Position numbers and translations under genes: made by a program. A stretch of DNA of 64,000 nucleotides from an uncultured Flavobacteriaceae bacterium (GTDB lineage: Bacteria > Bacteroidota > Bacteroidia > Flavobacteriales > Flavobacteriaceae), in assembly GCA_947502975.1 (NCBI GenBank), contig CANNBV010000002.1:811251-875250 (forward strand). The letters are read 5' to 3'. This document shows, one piece after another, positions 43,040-52,027 of this stretch (its first letter is position 1; each line of letters opens with the position of its first letter). Below the pieces are notes generated by a model. The model saw only the letters and a program-made list of their open reading frames with translations, ran no database searches and was not told where the DNA came from.

Positions 43040-44470
43040 TTAATCTGCAATCATTCCACCTTTTTCAAATGGTAGAAAATCGAAACTATCCATAGTTTTG
43101 TTGGTGATTAATTGTGGTTGTTCTTTAATAATATTTCTTTTGGCTGTTGAATTTTCTATATCTGCTAATGCTAGAGCTAGCATAGGCTCATTTATATCTC
43201 CCAAAACCCCTAAATTTAAAGGCCTTTCTTCGTATTCAAAACCAATGGATGGTGGTAAGCCAGTTCCAGGAACTGCTACTAAATCTTTATTAATACCGTT
43301 AGCAATTAAAGGTTGGATAGCATAGGTGTGAGCTGGATTAGCGCCTTGCCTCCCTAAATCAGCAGAATCGTAAAACACTCTAGAGGCTTGTGTTTTTCCT
43401 GTAGTTTCTGTTCCGATTTGTACAACTTCAATATATGCAGCTAAACCATTGATAAGTCCTTCGCTAGCAGATGCAGATCTATCTGTAGTTAATACATATA
43501 TTTTATTTAAGCCTAAACTATTAATAGACATATCACCAATACTATTAGCAAATAAATAATCGAAATTTAGTTCTTGCAAATTTTCATTATATATTAGTTT
43601 TTCAAAAACTTGCCCTGTAAATTGTCCAGTAATCATACTAGCTAAATGTGTAGTAACATCAACACGTCCACCTGGATTGTAGCGTAAATCTAAAACAAGA
43701 TGTTGTACGTTATTTGAATTAAAATCTGCAAAAACATCATTTAATCCAACATCAGAACCTGCAGTAAAACCATTATACATTAGATATCCTACATTTTCTC
43801 CACCAACTTGGAAAACCTCGTTCCTGAAAATTGGGTTTTCTGTATATTGAAATTTGTCTAATGCGATATCTGTACCATTTGGCGTTATACTATCATCAGT
43901 GTTTTCTGGTGTTCCGTTATCGTTATAAGAACTTAAATTTATAGTGTATGAATCTTGATTTAATAAACTGCCTGCGTTGGATCTTGTGATAGTAGTGCCA
44001 TCTACTTGAGCAAATAAATCTCCTCTTTTAACACCTTTTGTATCAGCTTCACTGTTTGGCAAAACTAATCTAACAACACCTACTAGATCTGTACTGCTAT
44101 TAGGAGCACCATACAAAGCAAACTCCATACCATTAGTTTTAAAAATCCCTTGTTGTCTTTGCTCTAAGGCGATATAATCATCAACTATAATACTAAATCT
44201 ATCAACAGTTTCTCTTTGAAAAATAAGGCTTTCAAAAATACCTTCTGGAGATGCGAACCCATCTAAATACTCTGCGTATTCAGCATCACTTGCAAATCTA
44301 TCGTCTGCTAAATTTGGTATATCACTTTTGTAGAGGTAAACCAGATTCATGGCTTTCCAAACAAAATCGTTTATACTACTGGATTGTACAATATTATCAT
44401 CTCTATCTTCAAAACATCCTGTTAAAACTAGGGCAGCAAGAAGTATTACTAGGGCTTTTATTCGTTTCAT
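43040..44470 (-). CDS. S41 family C-terminal-processing-like peptidase, lipoprotein
   Basis: 476 residues. Lipobox Cys19 (LAALVLTGC). A PDZ-like region (VVRLVLPNSEADTKGVKRGDLFAQVDG) precedes the S41 domain: GYLMYNGF, LVLDLRYNPGGRVD and LTTDRSASASEGLINGL (catalytic Ser in SASASE). It has the N-terminal S41 helical domain (VQSSSINDFVWKAMNLVYLYKSDIPNL) typical of Bacteroidota. It should be a periplasmic or surface protease. Confidence 0.9.
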   Translation of the reverse strand: MKRIKALVILLAALVLTGCFEDRDDNIVQSSSINDFVWKAMNLVYLYKSDIPNLADDRFASDAEYAEYLDGFASPEGIFESLIFQRETVDRFSIIVDDYIALEQRQQGIFKTNGMEFALYGAPNSSTDLVGVVRLVLPNSEADTKGVKRGDLFAQVDGTTITRSNAGSLLNQDSYTINLSSYNDNGTPENTDDSITPNGTDIALDKFQYTENPIFRNEVFQVGGENVGYLMYNGFTAGSDVGLNDVFADFNSNNVQHLVLDLRYNPGGRVDVTTHLASMITGQFTGQVFEKLIYNENLQELNFDYLFANSIGDMSINSLGLNKIYVLTTDRSASASEGLINGLAAYIEVVQIGTETTGKTQASRVFYDSADLGRQGANPAHTYAIQPLIANGINKDLVAVPGTGLPPSIGFEYEERPLNLGVLGDINEPMLALALADIENSTAKRNIIKEQPQLITNKTMDSFDFLPFEKGGMIAD

Positions 44471-44562
44471 CTTTTTCGCAATTTTAACTAAACAAGTAGT
44501 TTGTCTATTAAACCATAAATTTACTTACATTATTGTATAATAAAAAATTATTTGGAAAAATA

Positions 44563-44590
44563 CGATTAACGATTAACGATTAACGATTGA
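44563..44590 (+). repeat. Four tandem copies of CGATTAA
   Basis: CGATTAA at 44563, 44570 and 44577, then CGATTGA at 44584. A simple 7-base satellite between two genes; too short for CRISPR. Confidence 0.85.
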
Positions 44591-44640
44591 TGATTGCAGA
44601 ACTGAATGAAGTGTTTTTTAAGAAATGGTGTTTGCAGATT

Positions 44641-44735
44641 TACCCGCGTAAGGGATTGCAGAGGAAAGCCCACAGCCCGACGAAGGAGGTGCGAGGACTT
44701 GTAACGGAAAGCCCGACCCCTTGTGGGTTACGCCT
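44641..44735 (+). repeat. GC-rich intergenic element, copy 1 (forward)
   Basis: Much richer in G+C than its surroundings. It shares blocks with copy 2 at 56680-56770 on the other strand: CCGCGT-AGGGATTG, CCCGACG-AGGAGG, GAAAGCCCGACCC, TTGTGG and ACGCC. GCGTAA (44646-44651) and TTACGC (44728-44733) are complementary ends. It is probably one member of a dispersed flavobacterial repeat family. Confidence 0.75.
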
Positions 44736-44845
44736 AAATTTTAATTTTTTTTTGAATATCCTTGTAACAAAATAAATACTAGGTCGTCGTAATTACAAAT
44801 AGCACTAATAGAGCTGTTTTTACAAAACCACTAACCACAACCGAG

Positions 44846-45355
44846 ATGACTCAGAATGAGTTTTTAAATATTGTAATGCCTTTTAAGGATAAAGTATTTC
44901 GTTTAGCAAAGCGATTGCTTGTATCGACTGAGGAAGCTGAAGATGCCACGCAAGAGGTGTTGTTAAAGCTATGGCGTAACAAAGGTAAGATTGGAGAATA
45001 CAAAAATGTAGAAGCTTTTTCTATGACAATGACAAAGAATTTTTGTTTTGATAAATTAAAATCGAAACAAGCTCAAAACTTGAAAATTGTACATAGTAAT
45101 TATGAAGAAAAGAGTACACCATTACAAAAACAGGTTGAATTGAATGATAGCGTAAGTTGGGTAGAACGCATTATAGAAGAGTTACCTGAACAACAACGCA
45201 TGATAATTCAACTTAGAGATATAGAAGAATATGATTTTGATGAGATTGCTAAAATGCTAGATATGAATAACACAGCAGTACGAGTGGCCTTATCGAGAGC
45301 AAGAAAAACAATAAGAGAACGATTAACTAATACTCATAATTATGGTATTAAATAG
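44846..45355 (+). CDS. ECF-type RNA polymerase sigma factor
   Basis: 169 residues. Region 2: NIVMPFKDKVFRLAKRLLVSTEEAEDATQEVLLKLWRNK; region 4: VERIIEELPEQQRMIIQLRDIEEYDFDEIAKMLDMNNTAVRVALSRARKTIRERL. This is sigma70 ECF size. It should drive its own operon (downstream anti-sigma-like gene and two DUF4252 genes), but the trigger is unknown. It overlaps the next gene by 14 bases, implying coupled translation. Confidence 0.93.
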   Translation: MTQNEFLNIVMPFKDKVFRLAKRLLVSTEEAEDATQEVLLKLWRNKGKIGEYKNVEAFSMTMTKNFCFDKLKSKQAQNLKIVHSNYEEKSTPLQKQVELNDSVSWVERIIEELPEQQRMIIQLRDIEEYDFDEIAKMLDMNNTAVRVALSRARKTIRERLTNTHNYGIK

Positions 45356-45839
45356 CATAGACAAATTACTTGAAAAGTACGAAAACGGGGAAACTAGCCT
45401 AAAAGAGGAGCAGGTGTTAAAAAACTATTTTTCTCAGGACAACGTTGCGCCTCACTTAGAACACTACAAACCCATGTTTGCGTATTTTTTGGGAAACCAA
45501 CAGGAACAGTATACGAAAGCCCTTCCACTAAAAACTAAGAAGACGTTTAATTACAAGTGGTTATCGGTTGCAGCAGTAGCAGTCATCATGTTGGGGGTTT
45601 ACTTTTCTGGACTAATCATTGGACCTGACGAATGTCAAGAGAATTTAGTTGGTACGTTTTGTGAACCAGAAGACGCTTTTAACGAAGTTTCTAAACAATT
45701 AGCAATGATTTCAAATCATTTTAATAAAGGAACGTCTGCTGTGAATTACCTAGACGAGGTAAACAAAGGGGCATCTACCTTAAATTATTTGAATGAAATT
45801 GAAAATTCGACAAGTATAATTTTTAAAACGAATCAGTAA
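45342..45839 (+). CDS. Anti-sigma-factor-like single-pass membrane protein
   Basis: 165 residues. An N-terminal cytosolic part (about 1-70; LLEKYENGETSLKEEQVLKNYF), one transmembrane segment (WLSVAAVAVIMLGVYFSGLIIG), and a periplasmic tail with two Cys (DECQENLVGTFCEPEDAF). The NGETS...EE pattern is like the start of FecR/anti-sigma proteins in Bacteroidota. No domain is certain. Position directly after the sigma gene makes it the expected anti-sigma factor. Confidence 0.7.
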   Translation: MVLNSIDKLLEKYENGETSLKEEQVLKNYFSQDNVAPHLEHYKPMFAYFLGNQQEQYTKALPLKTKKTFNYKWLSVAAVAVIMLGVYFSGLIIGPDECQENLVGTFCEPEDAFNEVSKQLAMISNHFNKGTSAVNYLDEVNKGASTLNYLNEIENSTSIIFKTNQ

Positions 45840-45851
45840 AAAATTAAAAAA

Positions 45852-46445
45852 ATGAAAACTTTAAATATCCTTAATACAAATAAAATGAAAACAAGATTAA
45901 TAGTATTTGTAATGGCAATAATGTTATTGCCACTTACAGGAATGGCACAAAAAAGTGTGTTTGATAAATATAGTGACGATCCAAATGTTACTTACGTAAA
46001 CATAAAACCTAAGATGTTTCAAATGATATCTAAAATAGGTATTGATACTGACGATCCTGAAGCTCAAGCTTATTTAGATATGGTAAAAAGTATTACCAGC
46101 TTTAAAACTATAGTTACTGATAATTCAGCAATTTCGACTGATATCACAAAATGGGTGAAATCTCGTTCTAGTAAGTTAGAAGAACTTATGGAAGTGAAAG
46201 ATGATGGTACAGAAGTGAAGTTTTACATCCAGGAAGGTAAAGATGCCGATCATGTAAAGGAGTTATTAATCTTTGTAACAGGTATCGATAAGAAAATGGA
46301 TGATAAAATTGAGATTAATGGAAAACAGCGTAATATTGAAACTGTAGTAGTATCTATGACTGGAGATATAGATTTAAACGAAATCTCTAAGTTGACTCAG
46401 AAAATGAATATTCCTGGTGGGCAACATTTAGAGAAGGATAAATAA
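45852..46445 (+). CDS. DUF4252 protein (copy 1)
   Basis: 197 residues as drawn; a second ATG at 45885 gives the cleaner signal peptide (MKTRLIVFVMAIMLLPLTGMAQ), so 186 residues may be the true length. The mature part (YSDDPNVTYVNIKPKMFQMI, VKDDGTEVKFYIQEGKDADHVKELLIFV, VVVSMTGDIDLNEISKLTQKMNIPGG) fits the DUF4252 family, a Bacteroidota protein of unknown role usually following ECF sigma genes. Confidence 0.87.
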   Translation: MKTLNILNTNKMKTRLIVFVMAIMLLPLTGMAQKSVFDKYSDDPNVTYVNIKPKMFQMISKIGIDTDDPEAQAYLDMVKSITSFKTIVTDNSAISTDITKWVKSRSSKLEELMEVKDDGTEVKFYIQEGKDADHVKELLIFVTGIDKKMDDKIEINGKQRNIETVVVSMTGDIDLNEISKLTQKMNIPGGQHLEKDK

Positions 46446-46473
46446 TATAATCATCATCAATTATAAAACGGAT

Positions 46474-46524
46474 ACACATTTTCTTCATTCTAAATTCATA
46501 ATATAGAATGAAGAAAATTTGTGT
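46474..46524 (+). repeat. Long inverted repeat between the two DUF4252 genes
   Basis: ACACATTTTCTTCATTCTA (46474-46492) pairs with TAGAATGAAGAAAATTTGTGT (46504-46524), 19 bp with a 2-base bulge around an 11-base loop. No T run follows, so it is not a typical terminator. It may be an attenuator or a processing site. Confidence 0.7.
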
Positions 46525-46575
46525 AACTCATCAATTTTTAAGCATTTATAGGCTTATTTTTAATAATCAAACAAA

Positions 46576-47118
46576 ATGAAACGAACAGTTAAACTCTTTT
46601 CTCTAATAGCCATATTTGGTTTAGTTCTAGTAAGCTGTAATAGTGAACCAAGTTTACAAAGGTACTTTGTAGACCATCAAGAACAGTCAAACTTTGTATC
46701 ACAAGATTTACCAGTTTCTATGGTGAAAATCGATAAAACTAATTTTACTGAAGAACAGAAGGAAGCTTTTGAATCTGTACGAAGGTTAAACTTCTTAGGG
46801 TTTAATATAAATGATACTAATAAAGACGTTTACACTACAGAGTTAGATAAAGTAAAATCGATCTTAAAGCAGGAGAAATATCAAGACTTAATGGAGTTTA
46901 GTGACAAAGGACGTAAAGTCTTGGTTAAGTATATTGGTGATGATGAAGAAGCAGATGAAGTTGTAGTTTTTGGTAGTGCTAGCGATATGGGTTTTGCTGT
47001 AGTTAGAATTTTGGGAAGTGATATGAGTCCTGAAAAAATGATGACTTTAGCCGATGCTTTAAATAAAGCTAATGTTGATGAAACCCAAATGCAAGAAATG
47101 CTTAATTTTTTTAAATAA
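46576..47118 (+). CDS. DUF4252 lipoprotein (copy 2)
   Basis: 180 residues. Lipobox with Cys21 (GLVLVSC). Middle and C-terminal parts (FTEEQKEAFESVRRLNFLGF, YIGDDEEADEVVVFGSASDMGFAVVRILGSDMSPEKMMTLADAL) match DUF4252. It differs from copy 1 in being a lipoprotein. A strong shared terminator ends the unit. Confidence 0.88.
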   Translation: MKRTVKLFSLIAIFGLVLVSCNSEPSLQRYFVDHQEQSNFVSQDLPVSMVKIDKTNFTEEQKEAFESVRRLNFLGFNINDTNKDVYTTELDKVKSILKQEKYQDLMEFSDKGRKVLVKYIGDDEEADEVVVFGSASDMGFAVVRILGSDMSPEKMMTLADALNKANVDETQMQEMLNFFK

Positions 47119-47140
47119 CGAATTAATAATATATTTCATA

Positions 47141-47174
47141 AAAAAAGATTGACATCTAGATGTCAATCTTTTTT
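47141..47174. terminator. Bidirectional terminator with a near-perfect stem
   Basis: AAAAAAGATTGACATC (47141-47156) and GATGTCAATCTTTTTT (47159-47174) are fully complementary with a 2-base centre, at the convergent DUF4252 and FAH gene ends. Confidence 0.93.
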
Positions 47175-47203
47175 TATTTAAACTAAGTAAATAATTTTAG
47201 TTT

Positions 47204-48064
47204 TTAATGATCACTATAACCAATTACGTTTTGTTTAGAAATCCCTAAACCTTCAATGCCAAGTTCTACAGTATCTCCAGATTTTAAATATAATGGTGGT
47301 TTTAATCCCATGCCAACCCCAAATGGGGTTCCAGTAGATATAATATCTCCTGGTAGTAACGTCATGAATTGACTAATATGACTTATGCTTTCTTGAATAT
47401 TAAAAATAAAATCTGATGTAGAGCTATTTTGCATTAATTCACCATTTAGTTTTAACCATAAATTCAAGTTATTAGGGTCTTTAATTTCATCTTTTGTAGC
47501 GATAAATGGTCCAATGGGAGCAAACGTATCGCAGCTTTTCCCTTTAACCCATTGCCCAGAACGTTCAAGTTGGTATGCTCTTTCACTAACATCGTTGTGT
47601 AAAACATATCCAGCAATATGATCAAATACATGTTCTTCTTTAACATAAGACGCTTTTTTACCAATTACCACAGATAATTCGACTTCCCAGTCTGTTTTTA
47701 AACTCCCCTTAGGAATCATAATGTCATCGAAAGGGCCTATAATAGCTGATGTGGCTTTGAAGAATATAACAGGCTCCTTTGGTATTTCCATACCAGCTTC
47801 TTGGGCATGTTTTGCATAATTTAATCCTACACAAACAATTTTAGAGGGTCTTGTAAGTGGTGGTCCTAAACGCTCGTTTTTATCAATTATTGGGCATTTA
47901 GATTGGTTAGTAATTAACCAGTTTTGAAGTTTTTCTATACCATTATTTCCAAAAAAATCTTCATTGTAATCGGTACCAAAACCTGAAGCATCTATTCTTG
48001 AACCATCTTCTAGTTGAATCCCTGGTTTTTCTTTGCCCTTAACTCCGAATCGTAATAATTTCAT
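47204..48064 (-). CDS. Fumarylacetoacetate hydrolase family protein
   Basis: 286 residues. N-terminal MKLLRFGVKGKEKPGIQLEDG and the FAH domain with VCVGLNYAKHAQEAG, PVIFFKATSAIIGPFDDIMIP, HNDVSERAYQLERSGQWVKGKSCDTFAPIGPF and LPGDIISTGTPFGVGMG. Next to an L-fucosidase and an SDR gene, the likely reaction is cleavage of 2,4-diketo-3-deoxy-L-fuconate to pyruvate and L-lactate; that is context inference. It is 17 bases downstream of the SDR gene. Confidence 0.88.
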   Translation of the reverse strand: MKLLRFGVKGKEKPGIQLEDGSRIDASGFGTDYNEDFFGNNGIEKLQNWLITNQSKCPIIDKNERLGPPLTRPSKIVCVGLNYAKHAQEAGMEIPKEPVIFFKATSAIIGPFDDIMIPKGSLKTDWEVELSVVIGKKASYVKEEHVFDHIAGYVLHNDVSERAYQLERSGQWVKGKSCDTFAPIGPFIATKDEIKDPNNLNLWLKLNGELMQNSSTSDFIFNIQESISHISQFMTLLPGDIISTGTPFGVGMGLKPPLYLKSGDTVELGIEGLGISKQNVIGYSDH

Positions 48065-48081
48065 TTAAATATATTTTGTTT

Positions 48082-48858
48082 TTATCCATTTAGCGTTACA
48101 AAACCTCCATCAATTGCATAGTTAGAACCGGTAATAAATCCAGCCTCATCAGAACAAAGAAAAAGCGCTAAGTCTGCAATTTCTTGAGTTGTACCCATTC
48201 TTCCAATGGGTTGAGTTTTTGATAGTTTTTCAAACATTTCTTGTTCTTTTCCAGGGTAATTCCGTTTTATAAATCCATCTACAAAAGGTGTATGCACTCT
48301 ACCTGGAGCAATACAATTGCATCGAATACCATCATTAATATAATCTTTAGCAATCGAGTATGTCATAGTTAGTACTGCACCTTTGCTCATTGAATAGGCA
48401 AAGCGGTCACTTAATCCAACCGTAGAACCAATAGACGCAAGGTTTAAAATAACACCACCCCCTTTTTTAAGCGAAGGAATGGTTGCCTTTATACAATTAT
48501 AAACCCCTTTAATATTAACTTCATAAAGATGGTCTAAATCTACTTCTTCAACAGATTCAATATTGCCAATATGAGCAATACCTGCGTTATTAATTAGAAT
48601 ATCAATCTTTTCAGTTTTCGTAATCTTTTGAATAATACTATTTACATTTTGTTGATCAGCTACATCACATTTATGAGCTTCAGCATATTCACCTAAACCT
48701 TTTATAATAGCCACTGTTTCCTTGGCTGTATCTATATTGAAATCTAAAATATGGACTTTTGCTTTTTGTTTAGCAAAGGTTAAAGCAATAGCTTTTCCTA
48801 TACCGCTACCACCACCTGTTACAATAGCTGTTTTGCCTTTTAAACTAAACTTTGTCAT
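48082..48858 (-). CDS. SDR family oxidoreductase
   Basis: 258 residues. TGGGSGIG (14-21) binds NAD(P), NNAGIAHIG and YSMSKG (catalytic Tyr/Lys) are the classical SDR elements; C-terminal SNYAIDGGFVTLNG. In this neighbourhood it is the expected L-fucose or 2-keto-3-deoxy-L-fuconate dehydrogenase. It abuts the fucosidase gene. The fuconate dehydratase and lactonase of the pathway are not in the window. Confidence 0.88.
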   Translation of the reverse strand: MTKFSLKGKTAIVTGGGSGIGKAIALTFAKQKAKVHILDFNIDTAKETVAIIKGLGEYAEAHKCDVADQQNVNSIIQKITKTEKIDILINNAGIAHIGNIESVEEVDLDHLYEVNIKGVYNCIKATIPSLKKGGGVILNLASIGSTVGLSDRFAYSMSKGAVLTMTYSIAKDYINDGIRCNCIAPGRVHTPFVDGFIKRNYPGKEQEMFEKLSKTQPIGRMGTTQEIADLALFLCSDEAGFITGSNYAIDGGFVTLNG

Positions 48859-50160
48859 TTATTTTAAAGTTATTTCTATTATAGTGTCTATATCATCTAA
48901 AGCATGGTCTGGGATTTTTAGCAATAATCCGTAACTATCCTTTTTAAATTTTAATTTTTCTTTGGTTCTGAAAAGTTTAACGACAGAAATATTTTCTTTA
49001 AAATCAGGAATAAAAATGGTTTGATTGTTTTTGTTTAGCGAATGAAGATATAGTGTTTTTCCTTTTTGAGTAGATACCATATCTTTTGATGGTGAAATGC
49101 TTCCAGCTTTAGTACCATAAATGGTTTCCCCATTAGTGTTTAACCAATTACCAATTTCACGTAATGACTGAATATGCTTAGGTTGAATTTCGCCGTTTGG
49201 CATTGGGCCTACATTTAATAGTAAATTACTTCCGTATCCTGAAGCACTAATTAAATATTGGATGAGTTCTCTTTTACTTTTATGTCTATTGTCTTGCAAG
49301 TTAAAACCCCATGAACCATTAATGGTCTCACATACTTCTTTTGGTAATGTCCCTATATCTTCCGCTTTACTTGCAAAGCGTTGGGTTGCCTTTCCAGGTA
49401 AATCTTTTTCAAACATTTGAAAATCTTCCCCTTTTTTCACAGCTTCGTGATGGTTATTTCCTATTAAACATTGTGGTTGTAAATCATGAATTAATTTATA
49501 AATTTCATCATAATGCCAATTGGCAGTTTTCTTATCCCAATCACCATCAAACCAAATACCACCAATTTCTCCATAATTAGTTAGTAATTCAGTCAATTGT
49601 GCTTTCATAAAATTTATATAATTCATCCAATTTCCTTCTTTTCTTCCTTTTATACCATTACCTGTTCTTCCTCTTGGGAAATAATCGTCCCTATTCCAGT
49701 CTAATAGAGAATAGTAAAAAAATAATTTGATGTTTTCTTTTTTACATTCGGCAGCCAATTCTTTTAAAATATCCTTTTTATATGGAGTACTTTTTACTAT
49801 TGAATACTCTGTTGCTTTAGAGTCAAACATTGAAAAACCGTCATGATGTCTACTAGTTATAGTTATGTATTTCATACCAGCATCCTTGGCAATTTTAACC
49901 CATTCTTTGGCATTGAATTTTAGAGGATTAAAAAATGCAGGAAGCTTTTCGTAATTTTCAACTGTAATATTTTGATGTTGCATAACCCATTCACCATCAC
50001 CCAAAATACTATACACGCCCCAATGAATGAACATACCAAATTTTGCATCTTCAAACCACTGTCTGGCTTTTAAATTAGAAGCGTCAGGAATATAATCTTT
50101 TTGGCAAAAGCTATTAAAGTAGAGTAGGGTAACTAATACTGAAAGAATTATTTTTTTCAT
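48859..50160 (-). CDS. Alpha-L-fucosidase, GH29
   Basis: 433 residues with a signal peptide (1-20). ARQWFEDAKFGMFIHWGVYSILG, YITITSRHHDGFSMFDS and GGIWFDGDW are the GH29 hallmarks, the Asp of WFDG being the expected nucleophile. SNLLLNVGPMPNGEI follows. It releases L-fucose from fucosylated or fucoidan-derived oligosaccharides. It heads a three-gene minus-strand unit with the SDR and FAH genes, and is divergent from a sulfatase. Confidence 0.94.
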   Translation of the reverse strand: MKKIILSVLVTLLYFNSFCQKDYIPDASNLKARQWFEDAKFGMFIHWGVYSILGDGEWVMQHQNITVENYEKLPAFFNPLKFNAKEWVKIAKDAGMKYITITSRHHDGFSMFDSKATEYSIVKSTPYKKDILKELAAECKKENIKLFFYYSLLDWNRDDYFPRGRTGNGIKGRKEGNWMNYINFMKAQLTELLTNYGEIGGIWFDGDWDKKTANWHYDEIYKLIHDLQPQCLIGNNHHEAVKKGEDFQMFEKDLPGKATQRFASKAEDIGTLPKEVCETINGSWGFNLQDNRHKSKRELIQYLISASGYGSNLLLNVGPMPNGEIQPKHIQSLREIGNWLNTNGETIYGTKAGSISPSKDMVSTQKGKTLYLHSLNKNNQTIFIPDFKENISVVKLFRTKEKLKFKKDSYGLLLKIPDHALDDIDTIIEITLK

Positions 50161-50456
50161 TTTTAAGTTGTTTTTAAAGTATAATGTTCCTTAAATTGAA
50201 AAGCTATAAATACAAATCATAAGATACACATACCTAGTTCTTAAAGATATTAGTTAAAAAGTTAAAATGAAATTTTCTATCATAAAAAATTATGTATGTT
50301 AATTTTACTATATCTAATTCGATAGTGAAATTCTTCAATTAATTATTAAGATATAGAAGATTTAGATAAAAGTTATTTAGATTAACCCATTTGTCGCATT
50401 AGCAAAATTGAGGTTTTAGTTCCTTTGAAAACAATAATATTACATACTTTTAAATT

Positions 50457-51998
50457 ATGAAGTTAAAGCTAGCTATAGTTTGTTTTTCTATCAATATTCT
50501 ATTTTCGTGTGCTCAAGTAAAGGAAGTTAAACCTAATGTGCTTGTAATTTATACAGACGATCATCGTTATACAGGAGTTCATGCTTTGGGAAATATGCCA
50601 GTTAAAACCCCTACTATGGACAAACTTGCAGAAGATGGCATCATTTTTACGAAAACCTATTTGCAAGGTGCCTTTTCTGGAGCCACTTGTATTCCTAGTC
50701 GTGCCATGTTGCTTACAGGAAGAAATTTGTTCTCATTAGATGGTATTGGTAGAAATATCCCAGAAACGGATACTACTATGGGTGAATTATTTAAAAGAGA
50801 AGGCTATAATACTCATATTGTTGGGAAATGGCATCAGGATAATGCATCGTTGAATCGCTCTTTTGATTCAGGTGATAAAATAATGGGTAGAAGTGCGTAT
50901 TTAGTAGACCATTTTAGAATGCCTTTTTGGGATTTTGATAAAACAAGTAGTTACACCAGAGAAGAAGGATACTTGTTACAGTATGATGACAATGGTAAAC
51001 TGATTCAAAGAGGACTAACTGCTGATGATAAACGTGGACCAACGGGTACAGAGAAAAATGGACCACACACCTCTGAGGTTTTTGCTGAATATGCTTCAAA
51101 ATATATAGAAAATTATAATGAAGAAGCACCATTTTTTATGTATTTGGCGTTTCATGCACCACATGATCCAAGGCAAGCACCAAAGAAGTATCTTAACATG
51201 TATAAACATGATGATATTGAGCTAACGCCTTCTTATATGCCTCAGCACCCTTTTGATAATGGTGACATGACTTTAAGGGATGAGGCACTAGCACCTTGGC
51301 CACGCACACCTAAAGTTGTTAGAAAGCATTTAGCCGAATATTATGCTATAATAACGCATTTAGATGATCAAATAGGAAAAGTAATTACTGCTCTAAAAGC
51401 CAGTGGTAATTATAAAAACACATTGATTGTTTTTGCAGGTGATAGTGGTTTGGCTGTTGGGAACCATGGGTTAATAGGTAAACAAAGTGTTTATGATGAA
51501 GATGGTATCCATGTACCATTTATCTTATCTGGAGGATTTATAAAAGACAAAGGAAAACGCGTAAATTCATTAAGCTACACGCACGATATTTTTCCAACTG
51601 TATGTGATTTATTAACTATTGAAGCTCCAAAATCGGTTAATGGAAAAAGTTTAGTTCAAGTAATTAATGGGAGAGAAAAAGCGGTAAGGAATGCAACCTA
51701 TCACGCCTATAAACAATTTCAACGCGCCTACAGAAAAGGAGACTACAAATTAATAGAATATGTAAAAGCACCTGGAGTCCATTGGAAAAATGGACCTTAT
51801 GTTGCAGGATCTAGGGTTACTCAACTTTTTAATATTAAAAACGATCCATGGGAGGCCACAGATTTATCTTTTTTACCAGAATATGAAGCGTTAATAAAAA
51901 AAATGCGATTAGAAATGAAAGTAGCAGCAGATGACTTAGGTGATGGTAAAAGTGACCAAAAAGGAAGGGATATTAATTTTTGGGACTATTACAACTAG
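50457..51998 (+). CDS. Type I (formylglycine-dependent) sulfatase, lipoprotein
   Basis: 513 residues. Lipobox FSC at about residue 18. VLVIYTDDHRYTGV gives the metal Asp pair and CIPSR (Cys78 to Arg82) is the C-x-P-S-R formylglycine site, followed by MLLTGR. FAYLAFHAPHDPR and FAGDSGLAVGNHGL supply further active-site residues. An anSME or FGE maturase is not present here. With the GH29 fucosidase it suggests degradation of sulfated fucans, with choline-sulfatase-like desulfation as an alternative. Confidence 0.92.
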   Translation: MKLKLAIVCFSINILFSCAQVKEVKPNVLVIYTDDHRYTGVHALGNMPVKTPTMDKLAEDGIIFTKTYLQGAFSGATCIPSRAMLLTGRNLFSLDGIGRNIPETDTTMGELFKREGYNTHIVGKWHQDNASLNRSFDSGDKIMGRSAYLVDHFRMPFWDFDKTSSYTREEGYLLQYDDNGKLIQRGLTADDKRGPTGTEKNGPHTSEVFAEYASKYIENYNEEAPFFMYLAFHAPHDPRQAPKKYLNMYKHDDIELTPSYMPQHPFDNGDMTLRDEALAPWPRTPKVVRKHLAEYYAIITHLDDQIGKVITALKASGNYKNTLIVFAGDSGLAVGNHGLIGKQSVYDEDGIHVPFILSGGFIKDKGKRVNSLSYTHDIFPTVCDLLTIEAPKSVNGKSLVQVINGREKAVRNATYHAYKQFQRAYRKGDYKLIEYVKAPGVHWKNGPYVAGSRVTQLFNIKNDPWEATDLSFLPEYEALIKKMRLEMKVAADDLGDGKSDQKGRDINFWDYYN

Positions 51999-52027
51999 TT
52001 TTTAAGAACTAAAGAAAATTTAATTCT

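Larger units (their letters stand above)
44471..44845. other. 375-base intergenic region between the S41 and sigma-factor genes
   Basis: It holds the 7-base tandem repeat at 44563-44590 and the GC-rich element at 44641-44735. A 62-residue open frame starts in it (44587) but runs through the repeat and is unlikely to be a gene. A promoter for the sigma-factor gene must lie near 44750-44840, but no good -33/-7 pair could be seen. Confidence 0.6.

Noticed and set aside
44563-44590. Possible CRISPR array
   Set aside because: The repeat unit is 7 bases without spacers, and no cas genes are present.
44587-44775. 62-residue open frame in the 375-base gap before the sigma-factor gene
   Set aside because: It runs straight through the GC-rich repeat element and its composition follows the repeat, not a protein family.
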